Origin: Parapusillimonas granuli
Lineage (GTDB): Bacteria; Pseudomonadota; Gammaproteobacteria; Burkholderiales; Burkholderiaceae_B
Assembly (NCBI RefSeq): GCF_013416525.1
Contig: NZ_JACCEM010000005.1
Span: forward strand, 310,001-374,000
Length of the DNA: 64,000 nt
Direction of reading: 5' to 3'
Shown here: positions 45,152 through 53,778 of the stretch, one piece after another
Layout: each line of letters starts with the position of its first letter
Numbering within the stretch: the first letter of the stretch is position 1
Position numbers and translations under genes: made by a program
Notes under the pieces: generated by a model
What the model was told of the DNA's origin: nothing
The model's database searches: none
The model's input: only the letters and a program-made list of their open reading frames with translations

Positions 45152-46483
45152 TCACCGATCCAGACAAGGCCGCTTCGGATCGAACCCCCATTCCGGCACC
45201 AGATACCGCATGGCCACGGCGTCGTCCCTCGCCCCCAGCCCATGCTTCAAATACAGCTGATGCGCCTTCTCGACCTCCAGCATATCGATCTCCACGCCCA
45301 GCCCAGGCTTCGACGGCACACGTATGCCACCGTCCTGAATGCGTAGCGGCTCCTTCGTGAGGCGTTCGCCGTCCTGCCAGATCCAGTGCGTATCGATGGC
45401 CGTGATGCGCCCGGGCGCCGCCGCCGCCACATGCGTGAACATCGCCAGCGAGACATCGAAGTGATTGTTCGAATGAGAACCCCAAGTCAGACCGAAATCC
45501 TGGCAGGTCTGCGCAACGCGCACCGAGCCCGACATCGTCCAGAAGTGCGGATCGGCCAGCGGGATGTCCACCGACTGCAGCGACAAGGCATGCGCCATCT
45601 CGCGCCAGTCGGTGGCGATCATGTTGGTGGCCGTGGGCAGGCCCGTGGCGCGGCGGAATTCGGCCAGCACCTCGCGTCCGGAGAACACCCCTTCCGCGCC
45701 GCAAGGGTCTTCGGCATAGGCCAGCACCCCGTGGAGATCCCGCGTCAGGCGGACGGCGTCCTTCAGCAGCCAGCCGCCGTTCGGGTCCAGCGTGCAGCGC
45801 GCGCCGGGAAAGCGTGCATGCAAGGCGCGGATCGCTTCGATTTCTTCTTCGCCGCGCAGGACCCCGCCCTTGAGCTTGAAGTCCTGGAACCCATACCTGG
45901 CCTGCGCCGCCTCGGCAAGCCGGACGACGGCCTCCGGCGTCAGCGCTTCTTCGTTGCGCAGCCGCAGCCAGGCGTCGTCCGCCTCGGGCTCGGATCGATA
46001 GGGCAGGGGCGTTTTGCGCCGGTCGCCCACATAGAACAGATAGCCCAGGACGGGCACCGTGTCGCGCTGCTGGCCGGTGCCCAGCAGGGCCGCGACCGGG
46101 ACGCCGAGGAATTGGCCCAGAAGGTCGAGCAGGGCCGACTCCACCGCGGTGACGGCATGGACGGCCACCCGCAGATCGAAAGTCTGTTGCCCGCGCCCGG
46201 CTGCGTCGCGCTCGGCGTAGCGTGCGCGCATGGCGTTCAGCACGGCGTTGTAGGCGCCGATGGGCCGGCCGACGATCAGCGACGAGGCGTCTTCCAGTGT
46301 CTTGCGGATGCTTTCCCCGCCCGGCACTTCTCCGAGGCCGACCTTGCCGCTGCTGTCGGACAGCATGACCAGGTTGCGGGTGAAGAAAGGCGCGTGCGCG
46401 CCGCTGAGGTTGAGCAGCATGCTGTCATGGCCGGCGACCGGGATGACGCGCAGTTCTGTGATGATGGGTGTGGAATCGGGCAT
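45152..46483 (-). CDS. gudD: Glucarate dehydratase (enolase superfamily)
   Basis: A 443-residue enzyme dehydrating D-glucarate (and L-idarate) to 5-keto-4-deoxy-D-glucarate. GudD landmarks: [13 protein letters not shown] in the capping loop, FKLKGGV with the catalytic Lys pair, TLDPNGGW with a Mg ligand, [15 protein letters not shown], and [13 protein letters not shown] with the catalytic His. I choose ATG 46483 because the family N terminus [11 protein letters not shown] follows closely; upstream in-frame starts at 46522 and 46537 would read into the operator. No good ribosome site is visible. The promoter carries two LacI operators and begins inside the end of the lacI-type gene. Confidence 0.93.
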   Translation of the reverse strand: MPDSTPIITELRVIPVAGHDSMLLNLSGAHAPFFTRNLVMLSDSSGKVGLGEVPGGESIRKTLEDASSLIVGRPIGAYNAVLNAMRARYAERDAAGRGQQTFDLRVAVHAVTAVESALLDLLGQFLGVPVAALLGTGQQRDTVPVLGYLFYVGDRRKTPLPYRSEPEADDAWLRLRNEEALTPEAVVRLAEAAQARYGFQDFKLKGGVLRGEEEIEAIRALHARFPGARCTLDPNGGWLLKDAVRLTRDLHGVLAYAEDPCGAEGVFSGREVLAEFRRATGLPTATNMIATDWREMAHALSLQSVDIPLADPHFWTMSGSVRVAQTCQDFGLTWGSHSNNHFDVSLAMFTHVAAAAPGRITAIDTHWIWQDGERLTKEPLRIQDGGIRVPSKPGLGVEIDMLEVEKAHQLYLKHGLGARDDAVAMRYLVPEWGFDPKRPCLDR

Positions 46484-46507
46484 GGGAGGAATGTCGGCAA
46501 GCTGGGA

Positions 46508-46521
46508 TGGTACCGCTACCA
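46508..46521. promoter_or_regulatory. LacI-type operator 2 upstream of gudD
   Basis: TGGTACCGCTACCA, 24 bases before the gudD ATG and 31 bp from the other site of this promoter. Same 14-mer as at garD and the Bug receptor, read on the opposite strand. Confidence 0.8.
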
Positions 46522-46537
46522 TCGAAAGGTGAGGCAA

Positions 46538-46566
46538 ATGGTAGCGGTACCATATGGAGCAGTCAA
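46538..46566 (-). promoter_or_regulatory. Sigma-70-type gudD promoter with operator on the -10
   Basis: On the minus strand TTGACT (46566-46561), a 17-base spacer and TACCAT (46543-46538) form -35 and -10 elements. The spacing and the operator overlap are the same as at the Bug receptor promoter. The -35 overlaps the stop codon of the upstream LacI-family gene. Confidence 0.6.
46539..46552. promoter_or_regulatory. LacI-type operator 1 upstream of gudD
   Basis: TGGTAGCGGTACCA, covering the -10 of the gudD promoter and lying 10 bases beyond the LacI-family gene's stop. Confidence 0.8.
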
Positions 46567-47591
46567 GTGGTTTCGCGCTCTATGATCGTGAAACCCACGT
46601 CGATCACCGGCTGGTCCACATCCCGGCCTTCGGCCCGGTCGATGAGATGGCCGGCCGCCAGCCTGCCGATGTTGGCGCCCTTGATGTGCACGGTGGTCAA
46701 GGCGGGAACCATGTCCGCCACGAAGGGGACGTCGCCGAAGCCGATGATGGCGATCTGCTCCGGGACCGAGATGCCGCGTGCCCGCGCTTCCGTGAGCGCC
46801 CCGATGGCCAGCAGGTCGGAGCTGCAGAATACGGCGTCCACTTCGGGATTCTGTTCGAGCAGCGCGCGCAGCGCCTCGCGGCCGCTCTTGAGCGAGCGCG
46901 AGGCGCCCACGTCGATGTCGGTGATGGGTGGCAGGCCCGCCTGGGTTGCCGCGGCGGCGTAGGCATGGGCGCGGCGGCCGGCCCGTTCGTCGTTCGCGCG
47001 GATCATGCCCAGCTTGCGCCGACCCCTGCCGATGAGGAAGCGCGCCACCTCGCGGCCGATGTCCTGGTGCGAAAAACCGATGAGCATGTCTATGGGATTG
47101 GGCGTCAGGTCCCAGGTTTCCACCACCGGGATGCCCGAGGCGAGCAGCCGCGTCCGCCCTTTGCCCTGCTGCAGGATGCCCGTCAGGAAGATGCCGTCGG
47201 GCCGGCGGCCGATGATGGCCTCCAGCAGGAGCTCTTCCCGCACGGGCGAGTAGCCGGACTGCCCGAGCATCAGCTGATAGCCGGCGTCGAACAGCGTGGC
47301 GTTCAGCGATTCGATGGTTTCCATGAACACCGACATGACGGTGCTGGGCACCACGGCCGCGATCAGGCGGCTGCGCGCCGAAGCGAGCCCGCCGGCGAGG
47401 CGGTTGGGGACGTAGCCGGTGCGCTGCACGGCATCCAGGACCTTCTGGCGGTTTTCCGGCGAGACGCGCTCGGGCGAGGTCAGTACGCGCGATGCCGTGA
47501 TGGGCGCGACGCCCGCGAGCTTCGCGACGTCGCGCAGGGTGATGGCGCCGCTGCCGCGCCGGCTTCGCCTGGTTGTTTCTTTTGTGGTCAT
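46563..47591 (-). CDS. LacI-family transcriptional repressor of glucarate/galactarate genes
   Basis: A 342-residue LacI/GntR-type repressor. The helix-turn-helix is [21 protein letters not shown] (about residues 16-36), with the hinge helix at [12 protein letters not shown] periplasmic-binding-protein-like effector domain follows ([20 protein letters not shown], then [18 protein letters not shown]). The ATG at 47591 is preceded by GAGCGG; longer frames upstream are not family-like. Gene position, and five copies of a LacI-type 14-mer at garD, the Bug receptor and gudD, make it the local repressor. The effector is probably glucarate, galactarate or a keto-deoxy product. Confidence 0.92.
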   Translation of the reverse strand: MTTKETTRRSRRGSGAITLRDVAKLAGVAPITASRVLTSPERVSPENRQKVLDAVQRTGYVPNRLAGGLASARSRLIAAVVPSTVMSVFMETIESLNATLFDAGYQLMLGQSGYSPVREELLLEAIIGRRPDGIFLTGILQQGKGRTRLLASGIPVVETWDLTPNPIDMLIGFSHQDIGREVARFLIGRGRRKLGMIRANDERAGRRAHAYAAAATQAGLPPITDIDVGASRSLKSGREALRALLEQNPEVDAVFCSSDLLAIGALTEARARGISVPEQIAIIGFGDVPFVADMVPALTTVHIKGANIGRLAAGHLIDRAEGRDVDQPVIDVGFTIIERETT

Positions 47592-47602
47592 GTCCGCTCG
47601 AA

Positions 47603-47616
47603 TGGTGCCGGTAGCG
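47603..47616. promoter_or_regulatory. Degenerate LacI-type operator upstream of the repressor gene
   Basis: TGGTGCCGGTAGCG matches TGGTACCGCTACCA at 10 of 14 positions and lies 12 bases before the repressor ATG. It could give weak autoregulation; the match is imperfect, so confidence is low. Confidence 0.3.
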
Positions 47617-47631
47617 GCATTTTTACCATTT

Positions 47632-48360
47632 TCAGGCCATGGCACCAAGCCGCTGCACCTGGGCGCGCAGTTCTTCCTGCAGGGCGGGAGCCAATCCCAG
47701 CTTGCGTCCCAGCTCGTCCAGGTAGGCCCTTTCCATGAAGCTGTCGTCCGCAATCACGAGCAGGCTGGCAAGATAGACTTCGGCGGCGATCTCGGGCGTG
47801 CTGGCCAGGGCGGCGATTTCGGCCGGATCGGCGGGCTTCTTCAATTCGGCATCGAACCACGCCATATCGGCGGGGCTGCTTGCCAGCTTGGCCACTTCGG
47901 CGTCGATCAACTGCCGTTCCGTGTCGCCGATGTGGCCGTCGGCCTTGGCGGCGGCGATCATGGCCGCCAGTATGGCTTTGCTGTGCTGCTCGGCATCGGC
48001 GCCCGGCGTGAAGGCCGCGGCGGGCTGCGGCGCATAAGGCAGCGGCTGGGGCTGGGGTGAGGGCGCTGCGGCGCCGGCGGCGGACGGCGCGGACTGCTTG
48101 GCCTGCCAATCCTGGTAGGCCTTGAGCGCTACCGCGCCCAGGGCCGCCGCGCCGCCGTAGGTGGCCAGTTTTCCACCCATTTTCCGGAATTTCTTGTTGC
48201 CCAGCAGCAGCCCGAGCGCGCCGCCCGCCAGGGCGCCCCCGCCGAAACCGCCGAGGCCGGACGCCAGGCCCGGCGCGGCGTCCTGGATGCGCGAGCCCGC
48301 ATCCTGGCCCAGGCTCTTTCCTGATTGAAGCAATTGTTGCAGCAGCTGTTGTACCGACAT
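47632..48360 (-). CDS. DUF533/YebE-like TerB-family protein
   Basis: A 242-residue protein resembling E. coli YebE. An amphipathic N terminus (MSVQQLLQQLLQSGKSLG) precedes a Gly/Ala-rich membrane-seeking stretch (about residues 31-65), a Pro/Ala-rich linker and a C-terminal TerB-like helical domain with an acidic metal-binding pattern (MIAAAKADGHIGDTERQLID). YebE-type proteins are inner-membrane-associated and of unknown function, often stress-induced. It is not obviously linked to the neighbouring glucarate genes. The ATG at 48360 follows an AAGGACG site. Confidence 0.85.
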   Translation of the reverse strand: MSVQQLLQQLLQSGKSLGQDAGSRIQDAAPGLASGLGGFGGGALAGGALGLLLGNKKFRKMGGKLATYGGAAALGAVALKAYQDWQAKQSAPSAAGAAAPSPQPQPLPYAPQPAAAFTPGADAEQHSKAILAAMIAAAKADGHIGDTERQLIDAEVAKLASSPADMAWFDAELKKPADPAEIAALASTPEIAAEVYLASLLVIADDSFMERAYLDELGRKLGLAPALQEELRAQVQRLGAMA

Positions 48361-48488
48361 GTGATTGGCGTCCTTGTAAAGTGAGCGGGCCTGCGGACAG
48401 GCTCCAAAGGACGTCAGACAGCGCCGCGAAGCGAAAGTTGCATGGCCGAAGCCGCCGCCCGCCGCCCCGGAGGGGCGCGGGCCCGGCA

Positions 48489-49799
48489 TCATTCCGCCGC
48501 CGTGGCGACGGGCCGCGCCCGGACGGTGACGCCGCGCGAAGGCAGCCCGAGCGAGATCGCCGCGGCGCCGAACAGCAGCAGGCCGGCCGCCCCGAAGGCG
48601 ATCAGGTGGGTGCCGAAAGCTTCGTATGCCCAGCCGCCCAGCCATGAACTGATCATGCCGCCGACCTGGTGTCCGACGTAGGCCCAGCCGCAGAGCACGC
48701 CGACCAGCCGGGTGCCGTAGACATCGGCCATGATGGCGGAGGACAGCGCGACGCTGCCCGCCCAGACGATGCCGCCGACCGACGCCACGCCGTACAGCTG
48801 CCAGGGCGCGAGCGCTTCCACCAGGCCGAAAAAGCCCAGGCCCCTTACCGTGTAGATGACCGCCAGGATATAGCGCCGCTCGACCATGTCGGACAGCTTA
48901 CCCAGGGCGAAGGAACTGAAGATGGCGACCAGGCCGATCAAGGCGATGCCGAAGGCGCTGGTCTGCGAGTCGAAGCCGTGGTCCATCAGCATGGGCACCC
49001 CATGGGTGCCCAGCAGATTCATGCTGAAGCCGCAGGCGAACAGGCCCAGCGTCAGTTGCCAGAATGGCAGGGTGCGCACGGCCGCCGCCGCGCGCAAGGG
49101 CCGCGCCTGCGCCGCCGCCGCGGGGGGCGGCACCGCACAGGACGCCTGGGCGAGCGCGGGCGTGCCGGAGGCGTTTCGCGCGCTCAGCGTATCCGCGTGT
49201 TCCGGAGCCTGGTCGCGGATGACGAAGAGGGCGGAGGGAAACGTGATCAGCGAGAAGACCACCGCGAAACCGGCCAGCGTCGCCTGCCAGCCGAAAGCGC
49301 TGATGGACGAGGTGAACAAAGGGGTCAGGATGGCTATGCCCGCCATGGAGCCCGCGGACAGCACGAACAGCGCCATGCCGCGCTGCCGGACGAACCAGCG
49401 GCTGATGACCGGCGTCAGCGAGACCGGGCTGGCGAGCGCCAGGCCGATGGACAAGCCCACCCCATAGCTGAGCGCAAGGCTGATCGGCCCCTGCGCATAG
49501 ATGGTGCCGGCGATGGACCCCGCGACGAACAGCATGCCGACGAGCAGCACGCGCCGGGTGCCCCAGGACGTGACCAGCTGCCCCGCGAGCGGCATGGTCA
49601 GGCCGTAAGTCAGCATGCCGGCGGCGATGATGCTGGAGAGCTCGCTGCGCGACATGCCGAGATCCTGGGTCATCGGAAGAAAGAAGGGCCCCGCGCCCAG
49701 CCGCAGGCCGACGGTCAGCAGCGTCAGCGCCGTAGCCGCCCAGACGATCGCCCATCCGTAATACATGCCTTCACCACTTTTACCGCCCTTGCCGGCCAT
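48489..49799 (-). CDS. MFS transporter (monocarboxylate/OFA-like)
   Basis: A 436-residue 12-helix major facilitator. After a short Gly-rich tail come helix 1 (YYGWAIVWAATALTLLTVGLR) and RLGAGPFFLPMTQDLGMSRSEL, which resembles monocarboxylate and oxalate/formate-type carriers. The central loop is long and Ala/Pro-rich (about residues 200-235), and helix 7 follows FWQLTLGLFACGFSMNLLGTHG. It probably moves an organic anion. It lies between the YebE-like gene and the LysR gene, pointing the same way, with no clear link to an enzyme. The substrate is unknown. Confidence 0.85.
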   Translation of the reverse strand: MAGKGGKSGEGMYYGWAIVWAATALTLLTVGLRLGAGPFFLPMTQDLGMSRSELSSIIAAGMLTYGLTMPLAGQLVTSWGTRRVLLVGMLFVAGSIAGTIYAQGPISLALSYGVGLSIGLALASPVSLTPVISRWFVRQRGMALFVLSAGSMAGIAILTPLFTSSISAFGWQATLAGFAVVFSLITFPSALFVIRDQAPEHADTLSARNASGTPALAQASCAVPPPAAAAQARPLRAAAAVRTLPFWQLTLGLFACGFSMNLLGTHGVPMLMDHGFDSQTSAFGIALIGLVAIFSSFALGKLSDMVERRYILAVIYTVRGLGFFGLVEALAPWQLYGVASVGGIVWAGSVALSSAIMADVYGTRLVGVLCGWAYVGHQVGGMISSWLGGWAYEAFGTHLIAFGAAGLLLFGAAAISLGLPSRGVTVRARPVATAAE

Positions 49800-49902
49800 C
49801 TTTTCGCTCCACCTGTCAGATCCCCTTATTCAAGCGCTTTATGGCGGTTTCGGCAAGTGCGCTGCAGATCGGGCCGATGTATTCGCGGTGCCGGAATGTG
49901 CG

Positions 49903-50817
49903 TCAGATGCCGCGCCACTCCTGCATGACCAATTCAATCATTTTGTTTGCAAAGTAGGTCTGGTTCCTGCTCTTCAGCGCAACGAGCCCCATCGTCCGGC
50001 TCAGCTTGGGTTTTTCCAGCGGACGCGCGGACAGGCCGGGGCTCACCGACGCCGCAGACAAAGCCCCTTCCGGCACGATTGCGATGCCGACTCCCGCGGC
50101 GACGAATTGCATCATGGTGGTGAACTGCGTCACGGTGATGGCGTGGGTCAGGGTCAAGCCGTTCGTGATGGCGGTGGCGTCGATCAGGCGTCGCGTGCGG
50201 GAGTCCGCCGGCAATGAAACCAATTGTTCCGACTGTATGTCGAGCCACGACACCTGCCTGCGCTTTTCGAGGCGGTGGCCCTGCGGCAGCAAAACATGGA
50301 AATACTGGGTGCTCAGTGGCAGGGTGGAAAAAATGGGCGCGATATCGTCGAGATACGTGAGCCCGAAATCGGAAACGCCCGAACGCAGATTTTCGATTAC
50401 GGTACCGTGCACGCCTTCATGGATGTGCAGGGTGACGTTCGGATAGGCTTGCCGATAGCGCGCCGCGATCGCCGGAAGCACAGTGGCGGCCACCGACATG
50501 ACCGACGAGATGATCACCTGGCCGCGCTGTTCGGCCTCTCTTTCCTGCACCGCTTTCAGGTAAATCTGGACGTCGTTCAAGACTCGTTCGGCAAGCGCCA
50601 CGAATTCCTTCCCCGCCTCGGTGATCTCCACGCTGCGAGTCGTGCGATTGAACAAGGCGAGCCCCAGGAGGCGCTCCACCCGCTGCACGGTGCGTGTGAG
50701 CACGGGCTGGGAAACATTCAGGGTAATCGCTGCGGCATTGAAGCTTCCATATTCCGCAATGGTCTTGATGGCCAGCAGCTCTTTTGCGCTGAGGTCCAGT
50801 TGGTCGGGACGGATCAT
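49903..50817 (-). CDS. LysR-type transcriptional regulator
   Basis: A 304-residue LTTR with the HTH region LSAKELLAIKTIAEYGSFNAAAITLNVSQPVLTRTV and the effector domain from about residue 95. The ATG at 50817 fits the family start (DLSAKELLAI shortly after), though no ribosome site is evident; a TTG at 50880 would add 21 unconserved residues. It is divergent from the two-gene UGSC cassette at 50964-52676, which it probably regulates, and the 146-base intergenic region contains a short palindrome at 50877-50887. The inducer is unknown. Confidence 0.88.
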   Translation of the reverse strand: MIRPDQLDLSAKELLAIKTIAEYGSFNAAAITLNVSQPVLTRTVQRVERLLGLALFNRTTRSVEITEAGKEFVALAERVLNDVQIYLKAVQEREAEQRGQVIISSVMSVAATVLPAIAARYRQAYPNVTLHIHEGVHGTVIENLRSGVSDFGLTYLDDIAPIFSTLPLSTQYFHVLLPQGHRLEKRRQVSWLDIQSEQLVSLPADSRTRRLIDATAITNGLTLTHAITVTQFTTMMQFVAAGVGIAIVPEGALSAASVSPGLSARPLEKPKLSRTMGLVALKSRNQTYFANKMIELVMQEWRGI

Positions 50818-50876
50818 GGTGAAGGAAGGGCTCGCAGGTTCACGAAGAAGATAAACGCTTGATTTATGTTGAAAAC

Positions 50877-50887
50877 GCAATTATTGC
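50877..50887. promoter_or_regulatory. Candidate LysR site upstream of the UGSC cassette
   Basis: GCAATTATTGC is a perfect 5-1-5 palindrome in the AT-rich divergent intergenic region, 76 bases before the first cassette gene. Assignment to the adjacent LysR protein is inferred. Confidence 0.4.
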
Positions 50888-50963
50888 AGTTAATAGATTC
50901 CTGTTGGAAATAATAAAGAGGCTCACTAAGATGGCTTCATGTATTTCAGGAGGCTTTAAGATC

Positions 50964-52064
50964 ATGAACGCCATAGTGGAAGACGACGTCGTCGGGACGG
51001 ATGTCGATCTCGTGGAGTATTACTACGAGAAAGGTTTCAGCGACGGGCTGCCGGTCGTGCCGCCGACCCCGGAGAAAATCGAAGCCGTCATTCGCGAGTT
51101 GGGAGGAGATCCCGACTACGTAGAATGCAAAGTCGCCCCGCGCTGGGGTGAGCTGACGCGAGAGGTGTTGGCGATCAATATGGTGATGGCGGGTTGCAAA
51201 CCCGCCTATGCTCCAATTGTGCGCGCGGCCATGCTCGCCTTGACCGATTCGGCATTCAACTTGAACGGCGTCCAGGCGACGACCCACGTGGCGTCGCCCC
51301 TCATCGTGGTCAACGGCCCGATCGCAGCCGAAGTCGGAATGAACGGCGGAGCCAACGCCTTCGGATCGGGCAATCGCGCCAACGCGACCATTGGCCGGGC
51401 GATCAGGCTGATCATGCTCAACGTGGGCGGAGCCTGGCCGGGCGACCTGGACAAAAGCACATTGGGACACCCCGGCAAGTACACATATTGCGTGGCGGAG
51501 AACGAAGCGCAAAGCCCCTTGGCGCCCTATCACGTCGAACATGGATACCGTGCCGGCGAATCGACGGTATTCGCCCTTGCGGCGGAGGCGCCGCATAGCG
51601 TCACGAATCACGTCTCGAATGACCCGGAAGGAATCCTGGATACGATCTGCTCGGTGATGAGCACGATAGGCTCGAACACCGCGGTGCTGGGCGGCCACAT
51701 GGCGGTCGTGCTGGGCCTGGAGCATGCCAGGACGATTGCTCAACATGGTTGGAATCGCTCGGATGTGCGCAATTACATCTTCATGAACCACGGCAATCGT
51801 TTCATCGATCTTGCCTATGGCCATCGCTACGGCAAGGTCTACAACCGCAATCTTCCGAAATGGTACAAGCGCGAAGACCACACCCGCATCCCGATCATCC
51901 ACGATCCCGATCACATTCATTTGTTCGTCATGGGCGGAGAGGCGGGGCGGTTTTCGGCGGTGATTCCGGGATGGGGCCACATGAGCACGCCGGTGTTGAA
52001 GCCCATCGACGCCACAGCGGCGCACGAGGAGCCGGATTGTTCCAGCGGCACATGTTCACTTTGA
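50964..52064 (+). CDS. Uncharacterised UGSC-partner protein
   Basis: A 366-residue protein of a family usually found next to UGSC genes. I know of no biochemical function. Visible features are an acidic start, the conserved YYYEKGFSDGLPVVPPTPEKI, GGANAFGSGNRANATIGRAIR, and a C-terminal tail with a C-x4-C (C359 and C364 in DCSSGTCSL). The tail resembles a mobile dithiol arm that could exchange electrons with the neighbouring CGSC protein. No signal peptide or membrane segment is seen. The ATG at 50964 follows CAGGAGG. The next gene begins 15 bases after its stop. Confidence 0.7.
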   Translation: MNAIVEDDVVGTDVDLVEYYYEKGFSDGLPVVPPTPEKIEAVIRELGGDPDYVECKVAPRWGELTREVLAINMVMAGCKPAYAPIVRAAMLALTDSAFNLNGVQATTHVASPLIVVNGPIAAEVGMNGGANAFGSGNRANATIGRAIRLIMLNVGGAWPGDLDKSTLGHPGKYTYCVAENEAQSPLAPYHVEHGYRAGESTVFALAAEAPHSVTNHVSNDPEGILDTICSVMSTIGSNTAVLGGHMAVVLGLEHARTIAQHGWNRSDVRNYIFMNHGNRFIDLAYGHRYGKVYNRNLPKWYKREDHTRIPIIHDPDHIHLFVMGGEAGRFSAVIPGWGHMSTPVLKPIDATAAHEEPDCSSGTCSL

Positions 52065-52079
52065 TTCGGGAAGAAAACC

Positions 52080-52676
52080 ATGCTGATGCAAATGAAAGGC
52101 GTCGATGTGCGCGTTTATGATCCGCGCGGCGTAGTGCGCTCCATAGAAAAGCCCACGGCGGCAAGAAAGGCTGGCCTCGATGGCCTGAGGCTGGGCGTTC
52201 TCGACAATTCCAAATGGAACGCCAACAAGCTGCTCAGGGGCTCCATCGAAGCGCTCAAGCGGGAAATCGACTTCGAGGCGGTCAACTACTACGTCAAGCA
52301 TAGTTTCTCGAAGGATGCGGCGCCGGAACTGATTGCGCAGATCGTCGAGGAAAACGACATCGTCCTGACCGCTATCGGTGACTGCGGCTCCTGCACGTCG
52401 GGATGCCTGAGAGACGCCATTGCTCTTGAAGGCGCGGGTGTTCCGACGGCGGTCATCGTGACGACAGAGTTCGTCAAAGAGACCGTCCTGACACGGGAGG
52501 CCTTGGGAATGCTGGACCTGGAGCCGGTCATCATTGCGCATCCGGTCAGTTCGATCACGCTGGAAGAGGTTGCGCAGCGCGTTGCCCAGATACTGACTCA
52601 GGCGCAAGCCGTCTGGAAAGGGGAGCAAAAGGGCGCAGCCGCGAAATACCTCGAGAATCGGCGTGCCCCCGACTGA
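52080..52676 (+). CDS. UGSC-family thiol protein (Cys form)
   Basis: A 198-residue member of the UGSC family, named for a Sec-Gly-Ser-Cys motif in its selenoprotein forms. Here the motif is C102-G-S-C105 in GDCGSCTSGC, followed by a third Cys at 109, so this copy uses Cys rather than selenocysteine. Further landmarks are LRLGVLDNSKWNANKLL, ENDIVLTAIG and FVKETVLTREALGM. It is probably a redox or thiol-transfer enzyme, but the reaction is unknown. It follows the partner gene by 15 bases and is followed by a Bug receptor gene, suggesting an uptake-linked pathway. Confidence 0.75.
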   Translation: MLMQMKGVDVRVYDPRGVVRSIEKPTAARKAGLDGLRLGVLDNSKWNANKLLRGSIEALKREIDFEAVNYYVKHSFSKDAAPELIAQIVEENDIVLTAIGDCGSCTSGCLRDAIALEGAGVPTAVIVTTEFVKETVLTREALGMLDLEPVIIAHPVSSITLEEVAQRVAQILTQAQAVWKGEQKGAAAKYLENRRAPD

Positions 52677-52789
52677 GGGTTCGGCGCGCTTGCATTCCAG
52701 CGCCGCACGACACCGCTGAAAGGCGGTGTTCGTGCGCGGACGGCATCAGTACAAGACATAAAACAACCATTTCGAGTGGAGAAGAGACA

Positions 52790-53770
52790 ATGAAGAACGC
52801 GAAATTCGCCGCGGTGGCGATACTTGGCTTGGCCGGCGCCGTGCAGCCGACGTTCGCATCAGCGGCCGAGCCTTATCCAAACAGGCCGATCACGATGATC
52901 GTTCCCTTTCCTGCTGGAGGGCCGACGGACATCGTCGCGCGGGTGGTTGGGCAGAAGCTGTCGGAAGACCTGGGGCAATCGGTCATCATCGATAACAAGC
53001 CGGGAGCCAGCAGCGTGATCGGCGCCGGGCAAGTGGCGCGCGCCGCGCCGGACGGCTACACCCTTTTGCTCAACTATTCCGGACATGTCATCAATCCTTT
53101 CCTGAAGAAGGACCTTCCCTTCGATCCCTTGAGGGACTTCGAGCCCATCGTCGGACTGGCGTCCACACCGCAGATATTGGTAGTTTCGCCCAAGGTTCAG
53201 GCCAAGTCCGTTGAGGAACTCATAAAGCTCATCAAGGACTCCGGCAAGGGAATGACTTTCGCGTCCTCCAGCGTGGGCGCGCCGGGCCATCTCGCGGGCG
53301 AGCTGTTCGGCCAGATGACGAAGCTGCCGCTCATGCACGTTCCCTATCGCGGCAGCGCGCCCGCCCTGACGGATCTGGTCGGCGGCCAAGTGGACATGAT
53401 GTTCGACAGCGCCCCTTCGTCCATCTCTTTCGTCCGATCCGGAAAGCTGAAGGCACTGGGCGTGACTTCGGAAAAGCGCACGGAAGTCGCTCCTGAGCTT
53501 CCCACCCTGGATGAATCCGGCCTGAAGGGGTTCGCCGTAACCACCTGGTACGGCGTGTGGGCGCCCGCCAAAACTCCGGTCGATATCGTCGAGAAGTTGA
53601 ACGGCGCGATCAACAAGGCGCTTGCCGATCCCGATGTCAGGGCCAAGCTGCTGCAGGCGGGCGCGGATCCTCTGGGCGGGTCGCGGCAGGACTTCGCCGA
53701 GTTCTGCCGATCGGAGTCCAAGCGCTACGGGGCGATCGTGAAGGCCGCCAACATTCAGCCTCAATCATAG
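52790..53770 (+). CDS. Bug/TctC-family periplasmic solute receptor
   Basis: A 326-residue receptor. The signal peptide ends near TFASAAEP (about residue 26). The mature start is YPNRPITMIVPFPAGGPTDI, with VIIDNKPGASSVIGAGQVA and APDGYTLLLN loops. It lies 113 bases downstream of the UGSC protein gene on the same strand, with a separate ribosome site (GTGGAGAAGAG). Its likely role is to bring in the substrate of the UGSC cassette. No permease is adjacent. Its DNA is less GC-rich than its left-hand neighbours, in common with the cassette. Confidence 0.92.
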   Translation: MKNAKFAAVAILGLAGAVQPTFASAAEPYPNRPITMIVPFPAGGPTDIVARVVGQKLSEDLGQSVIIDNKPGASSVIGAGQVARAAPDGYTLLLNYSGHVINPFLKKDLPFDPLRDFEPIVGLASTPQILVVSPKVQAKSVEELIKLIKDSGKGMTFASSSVGAPGHLAGELFGQMTKLPLMHVPYRGSAPALTDLVGGQVDMMFDSAPSSISFVRSGKLKALGVTSEKRTEVAPELPTLDESGLKGFAVTTWYGVWAPAKTPVDIVEKLNGAINKALADPDVRAKLLQAGADPLGGSRQDFAEFCRSESKRYGAIVKAANIQPQS

Positions 53771-53778
53771 GAAGCGGT

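Noticed and set aside
52080-52676. Selenocysteine in the UGSC protein
   Set aside because: The codons at the motif are ordinary Cys codons and no in-frame TGA is present, so this is the Cys form.
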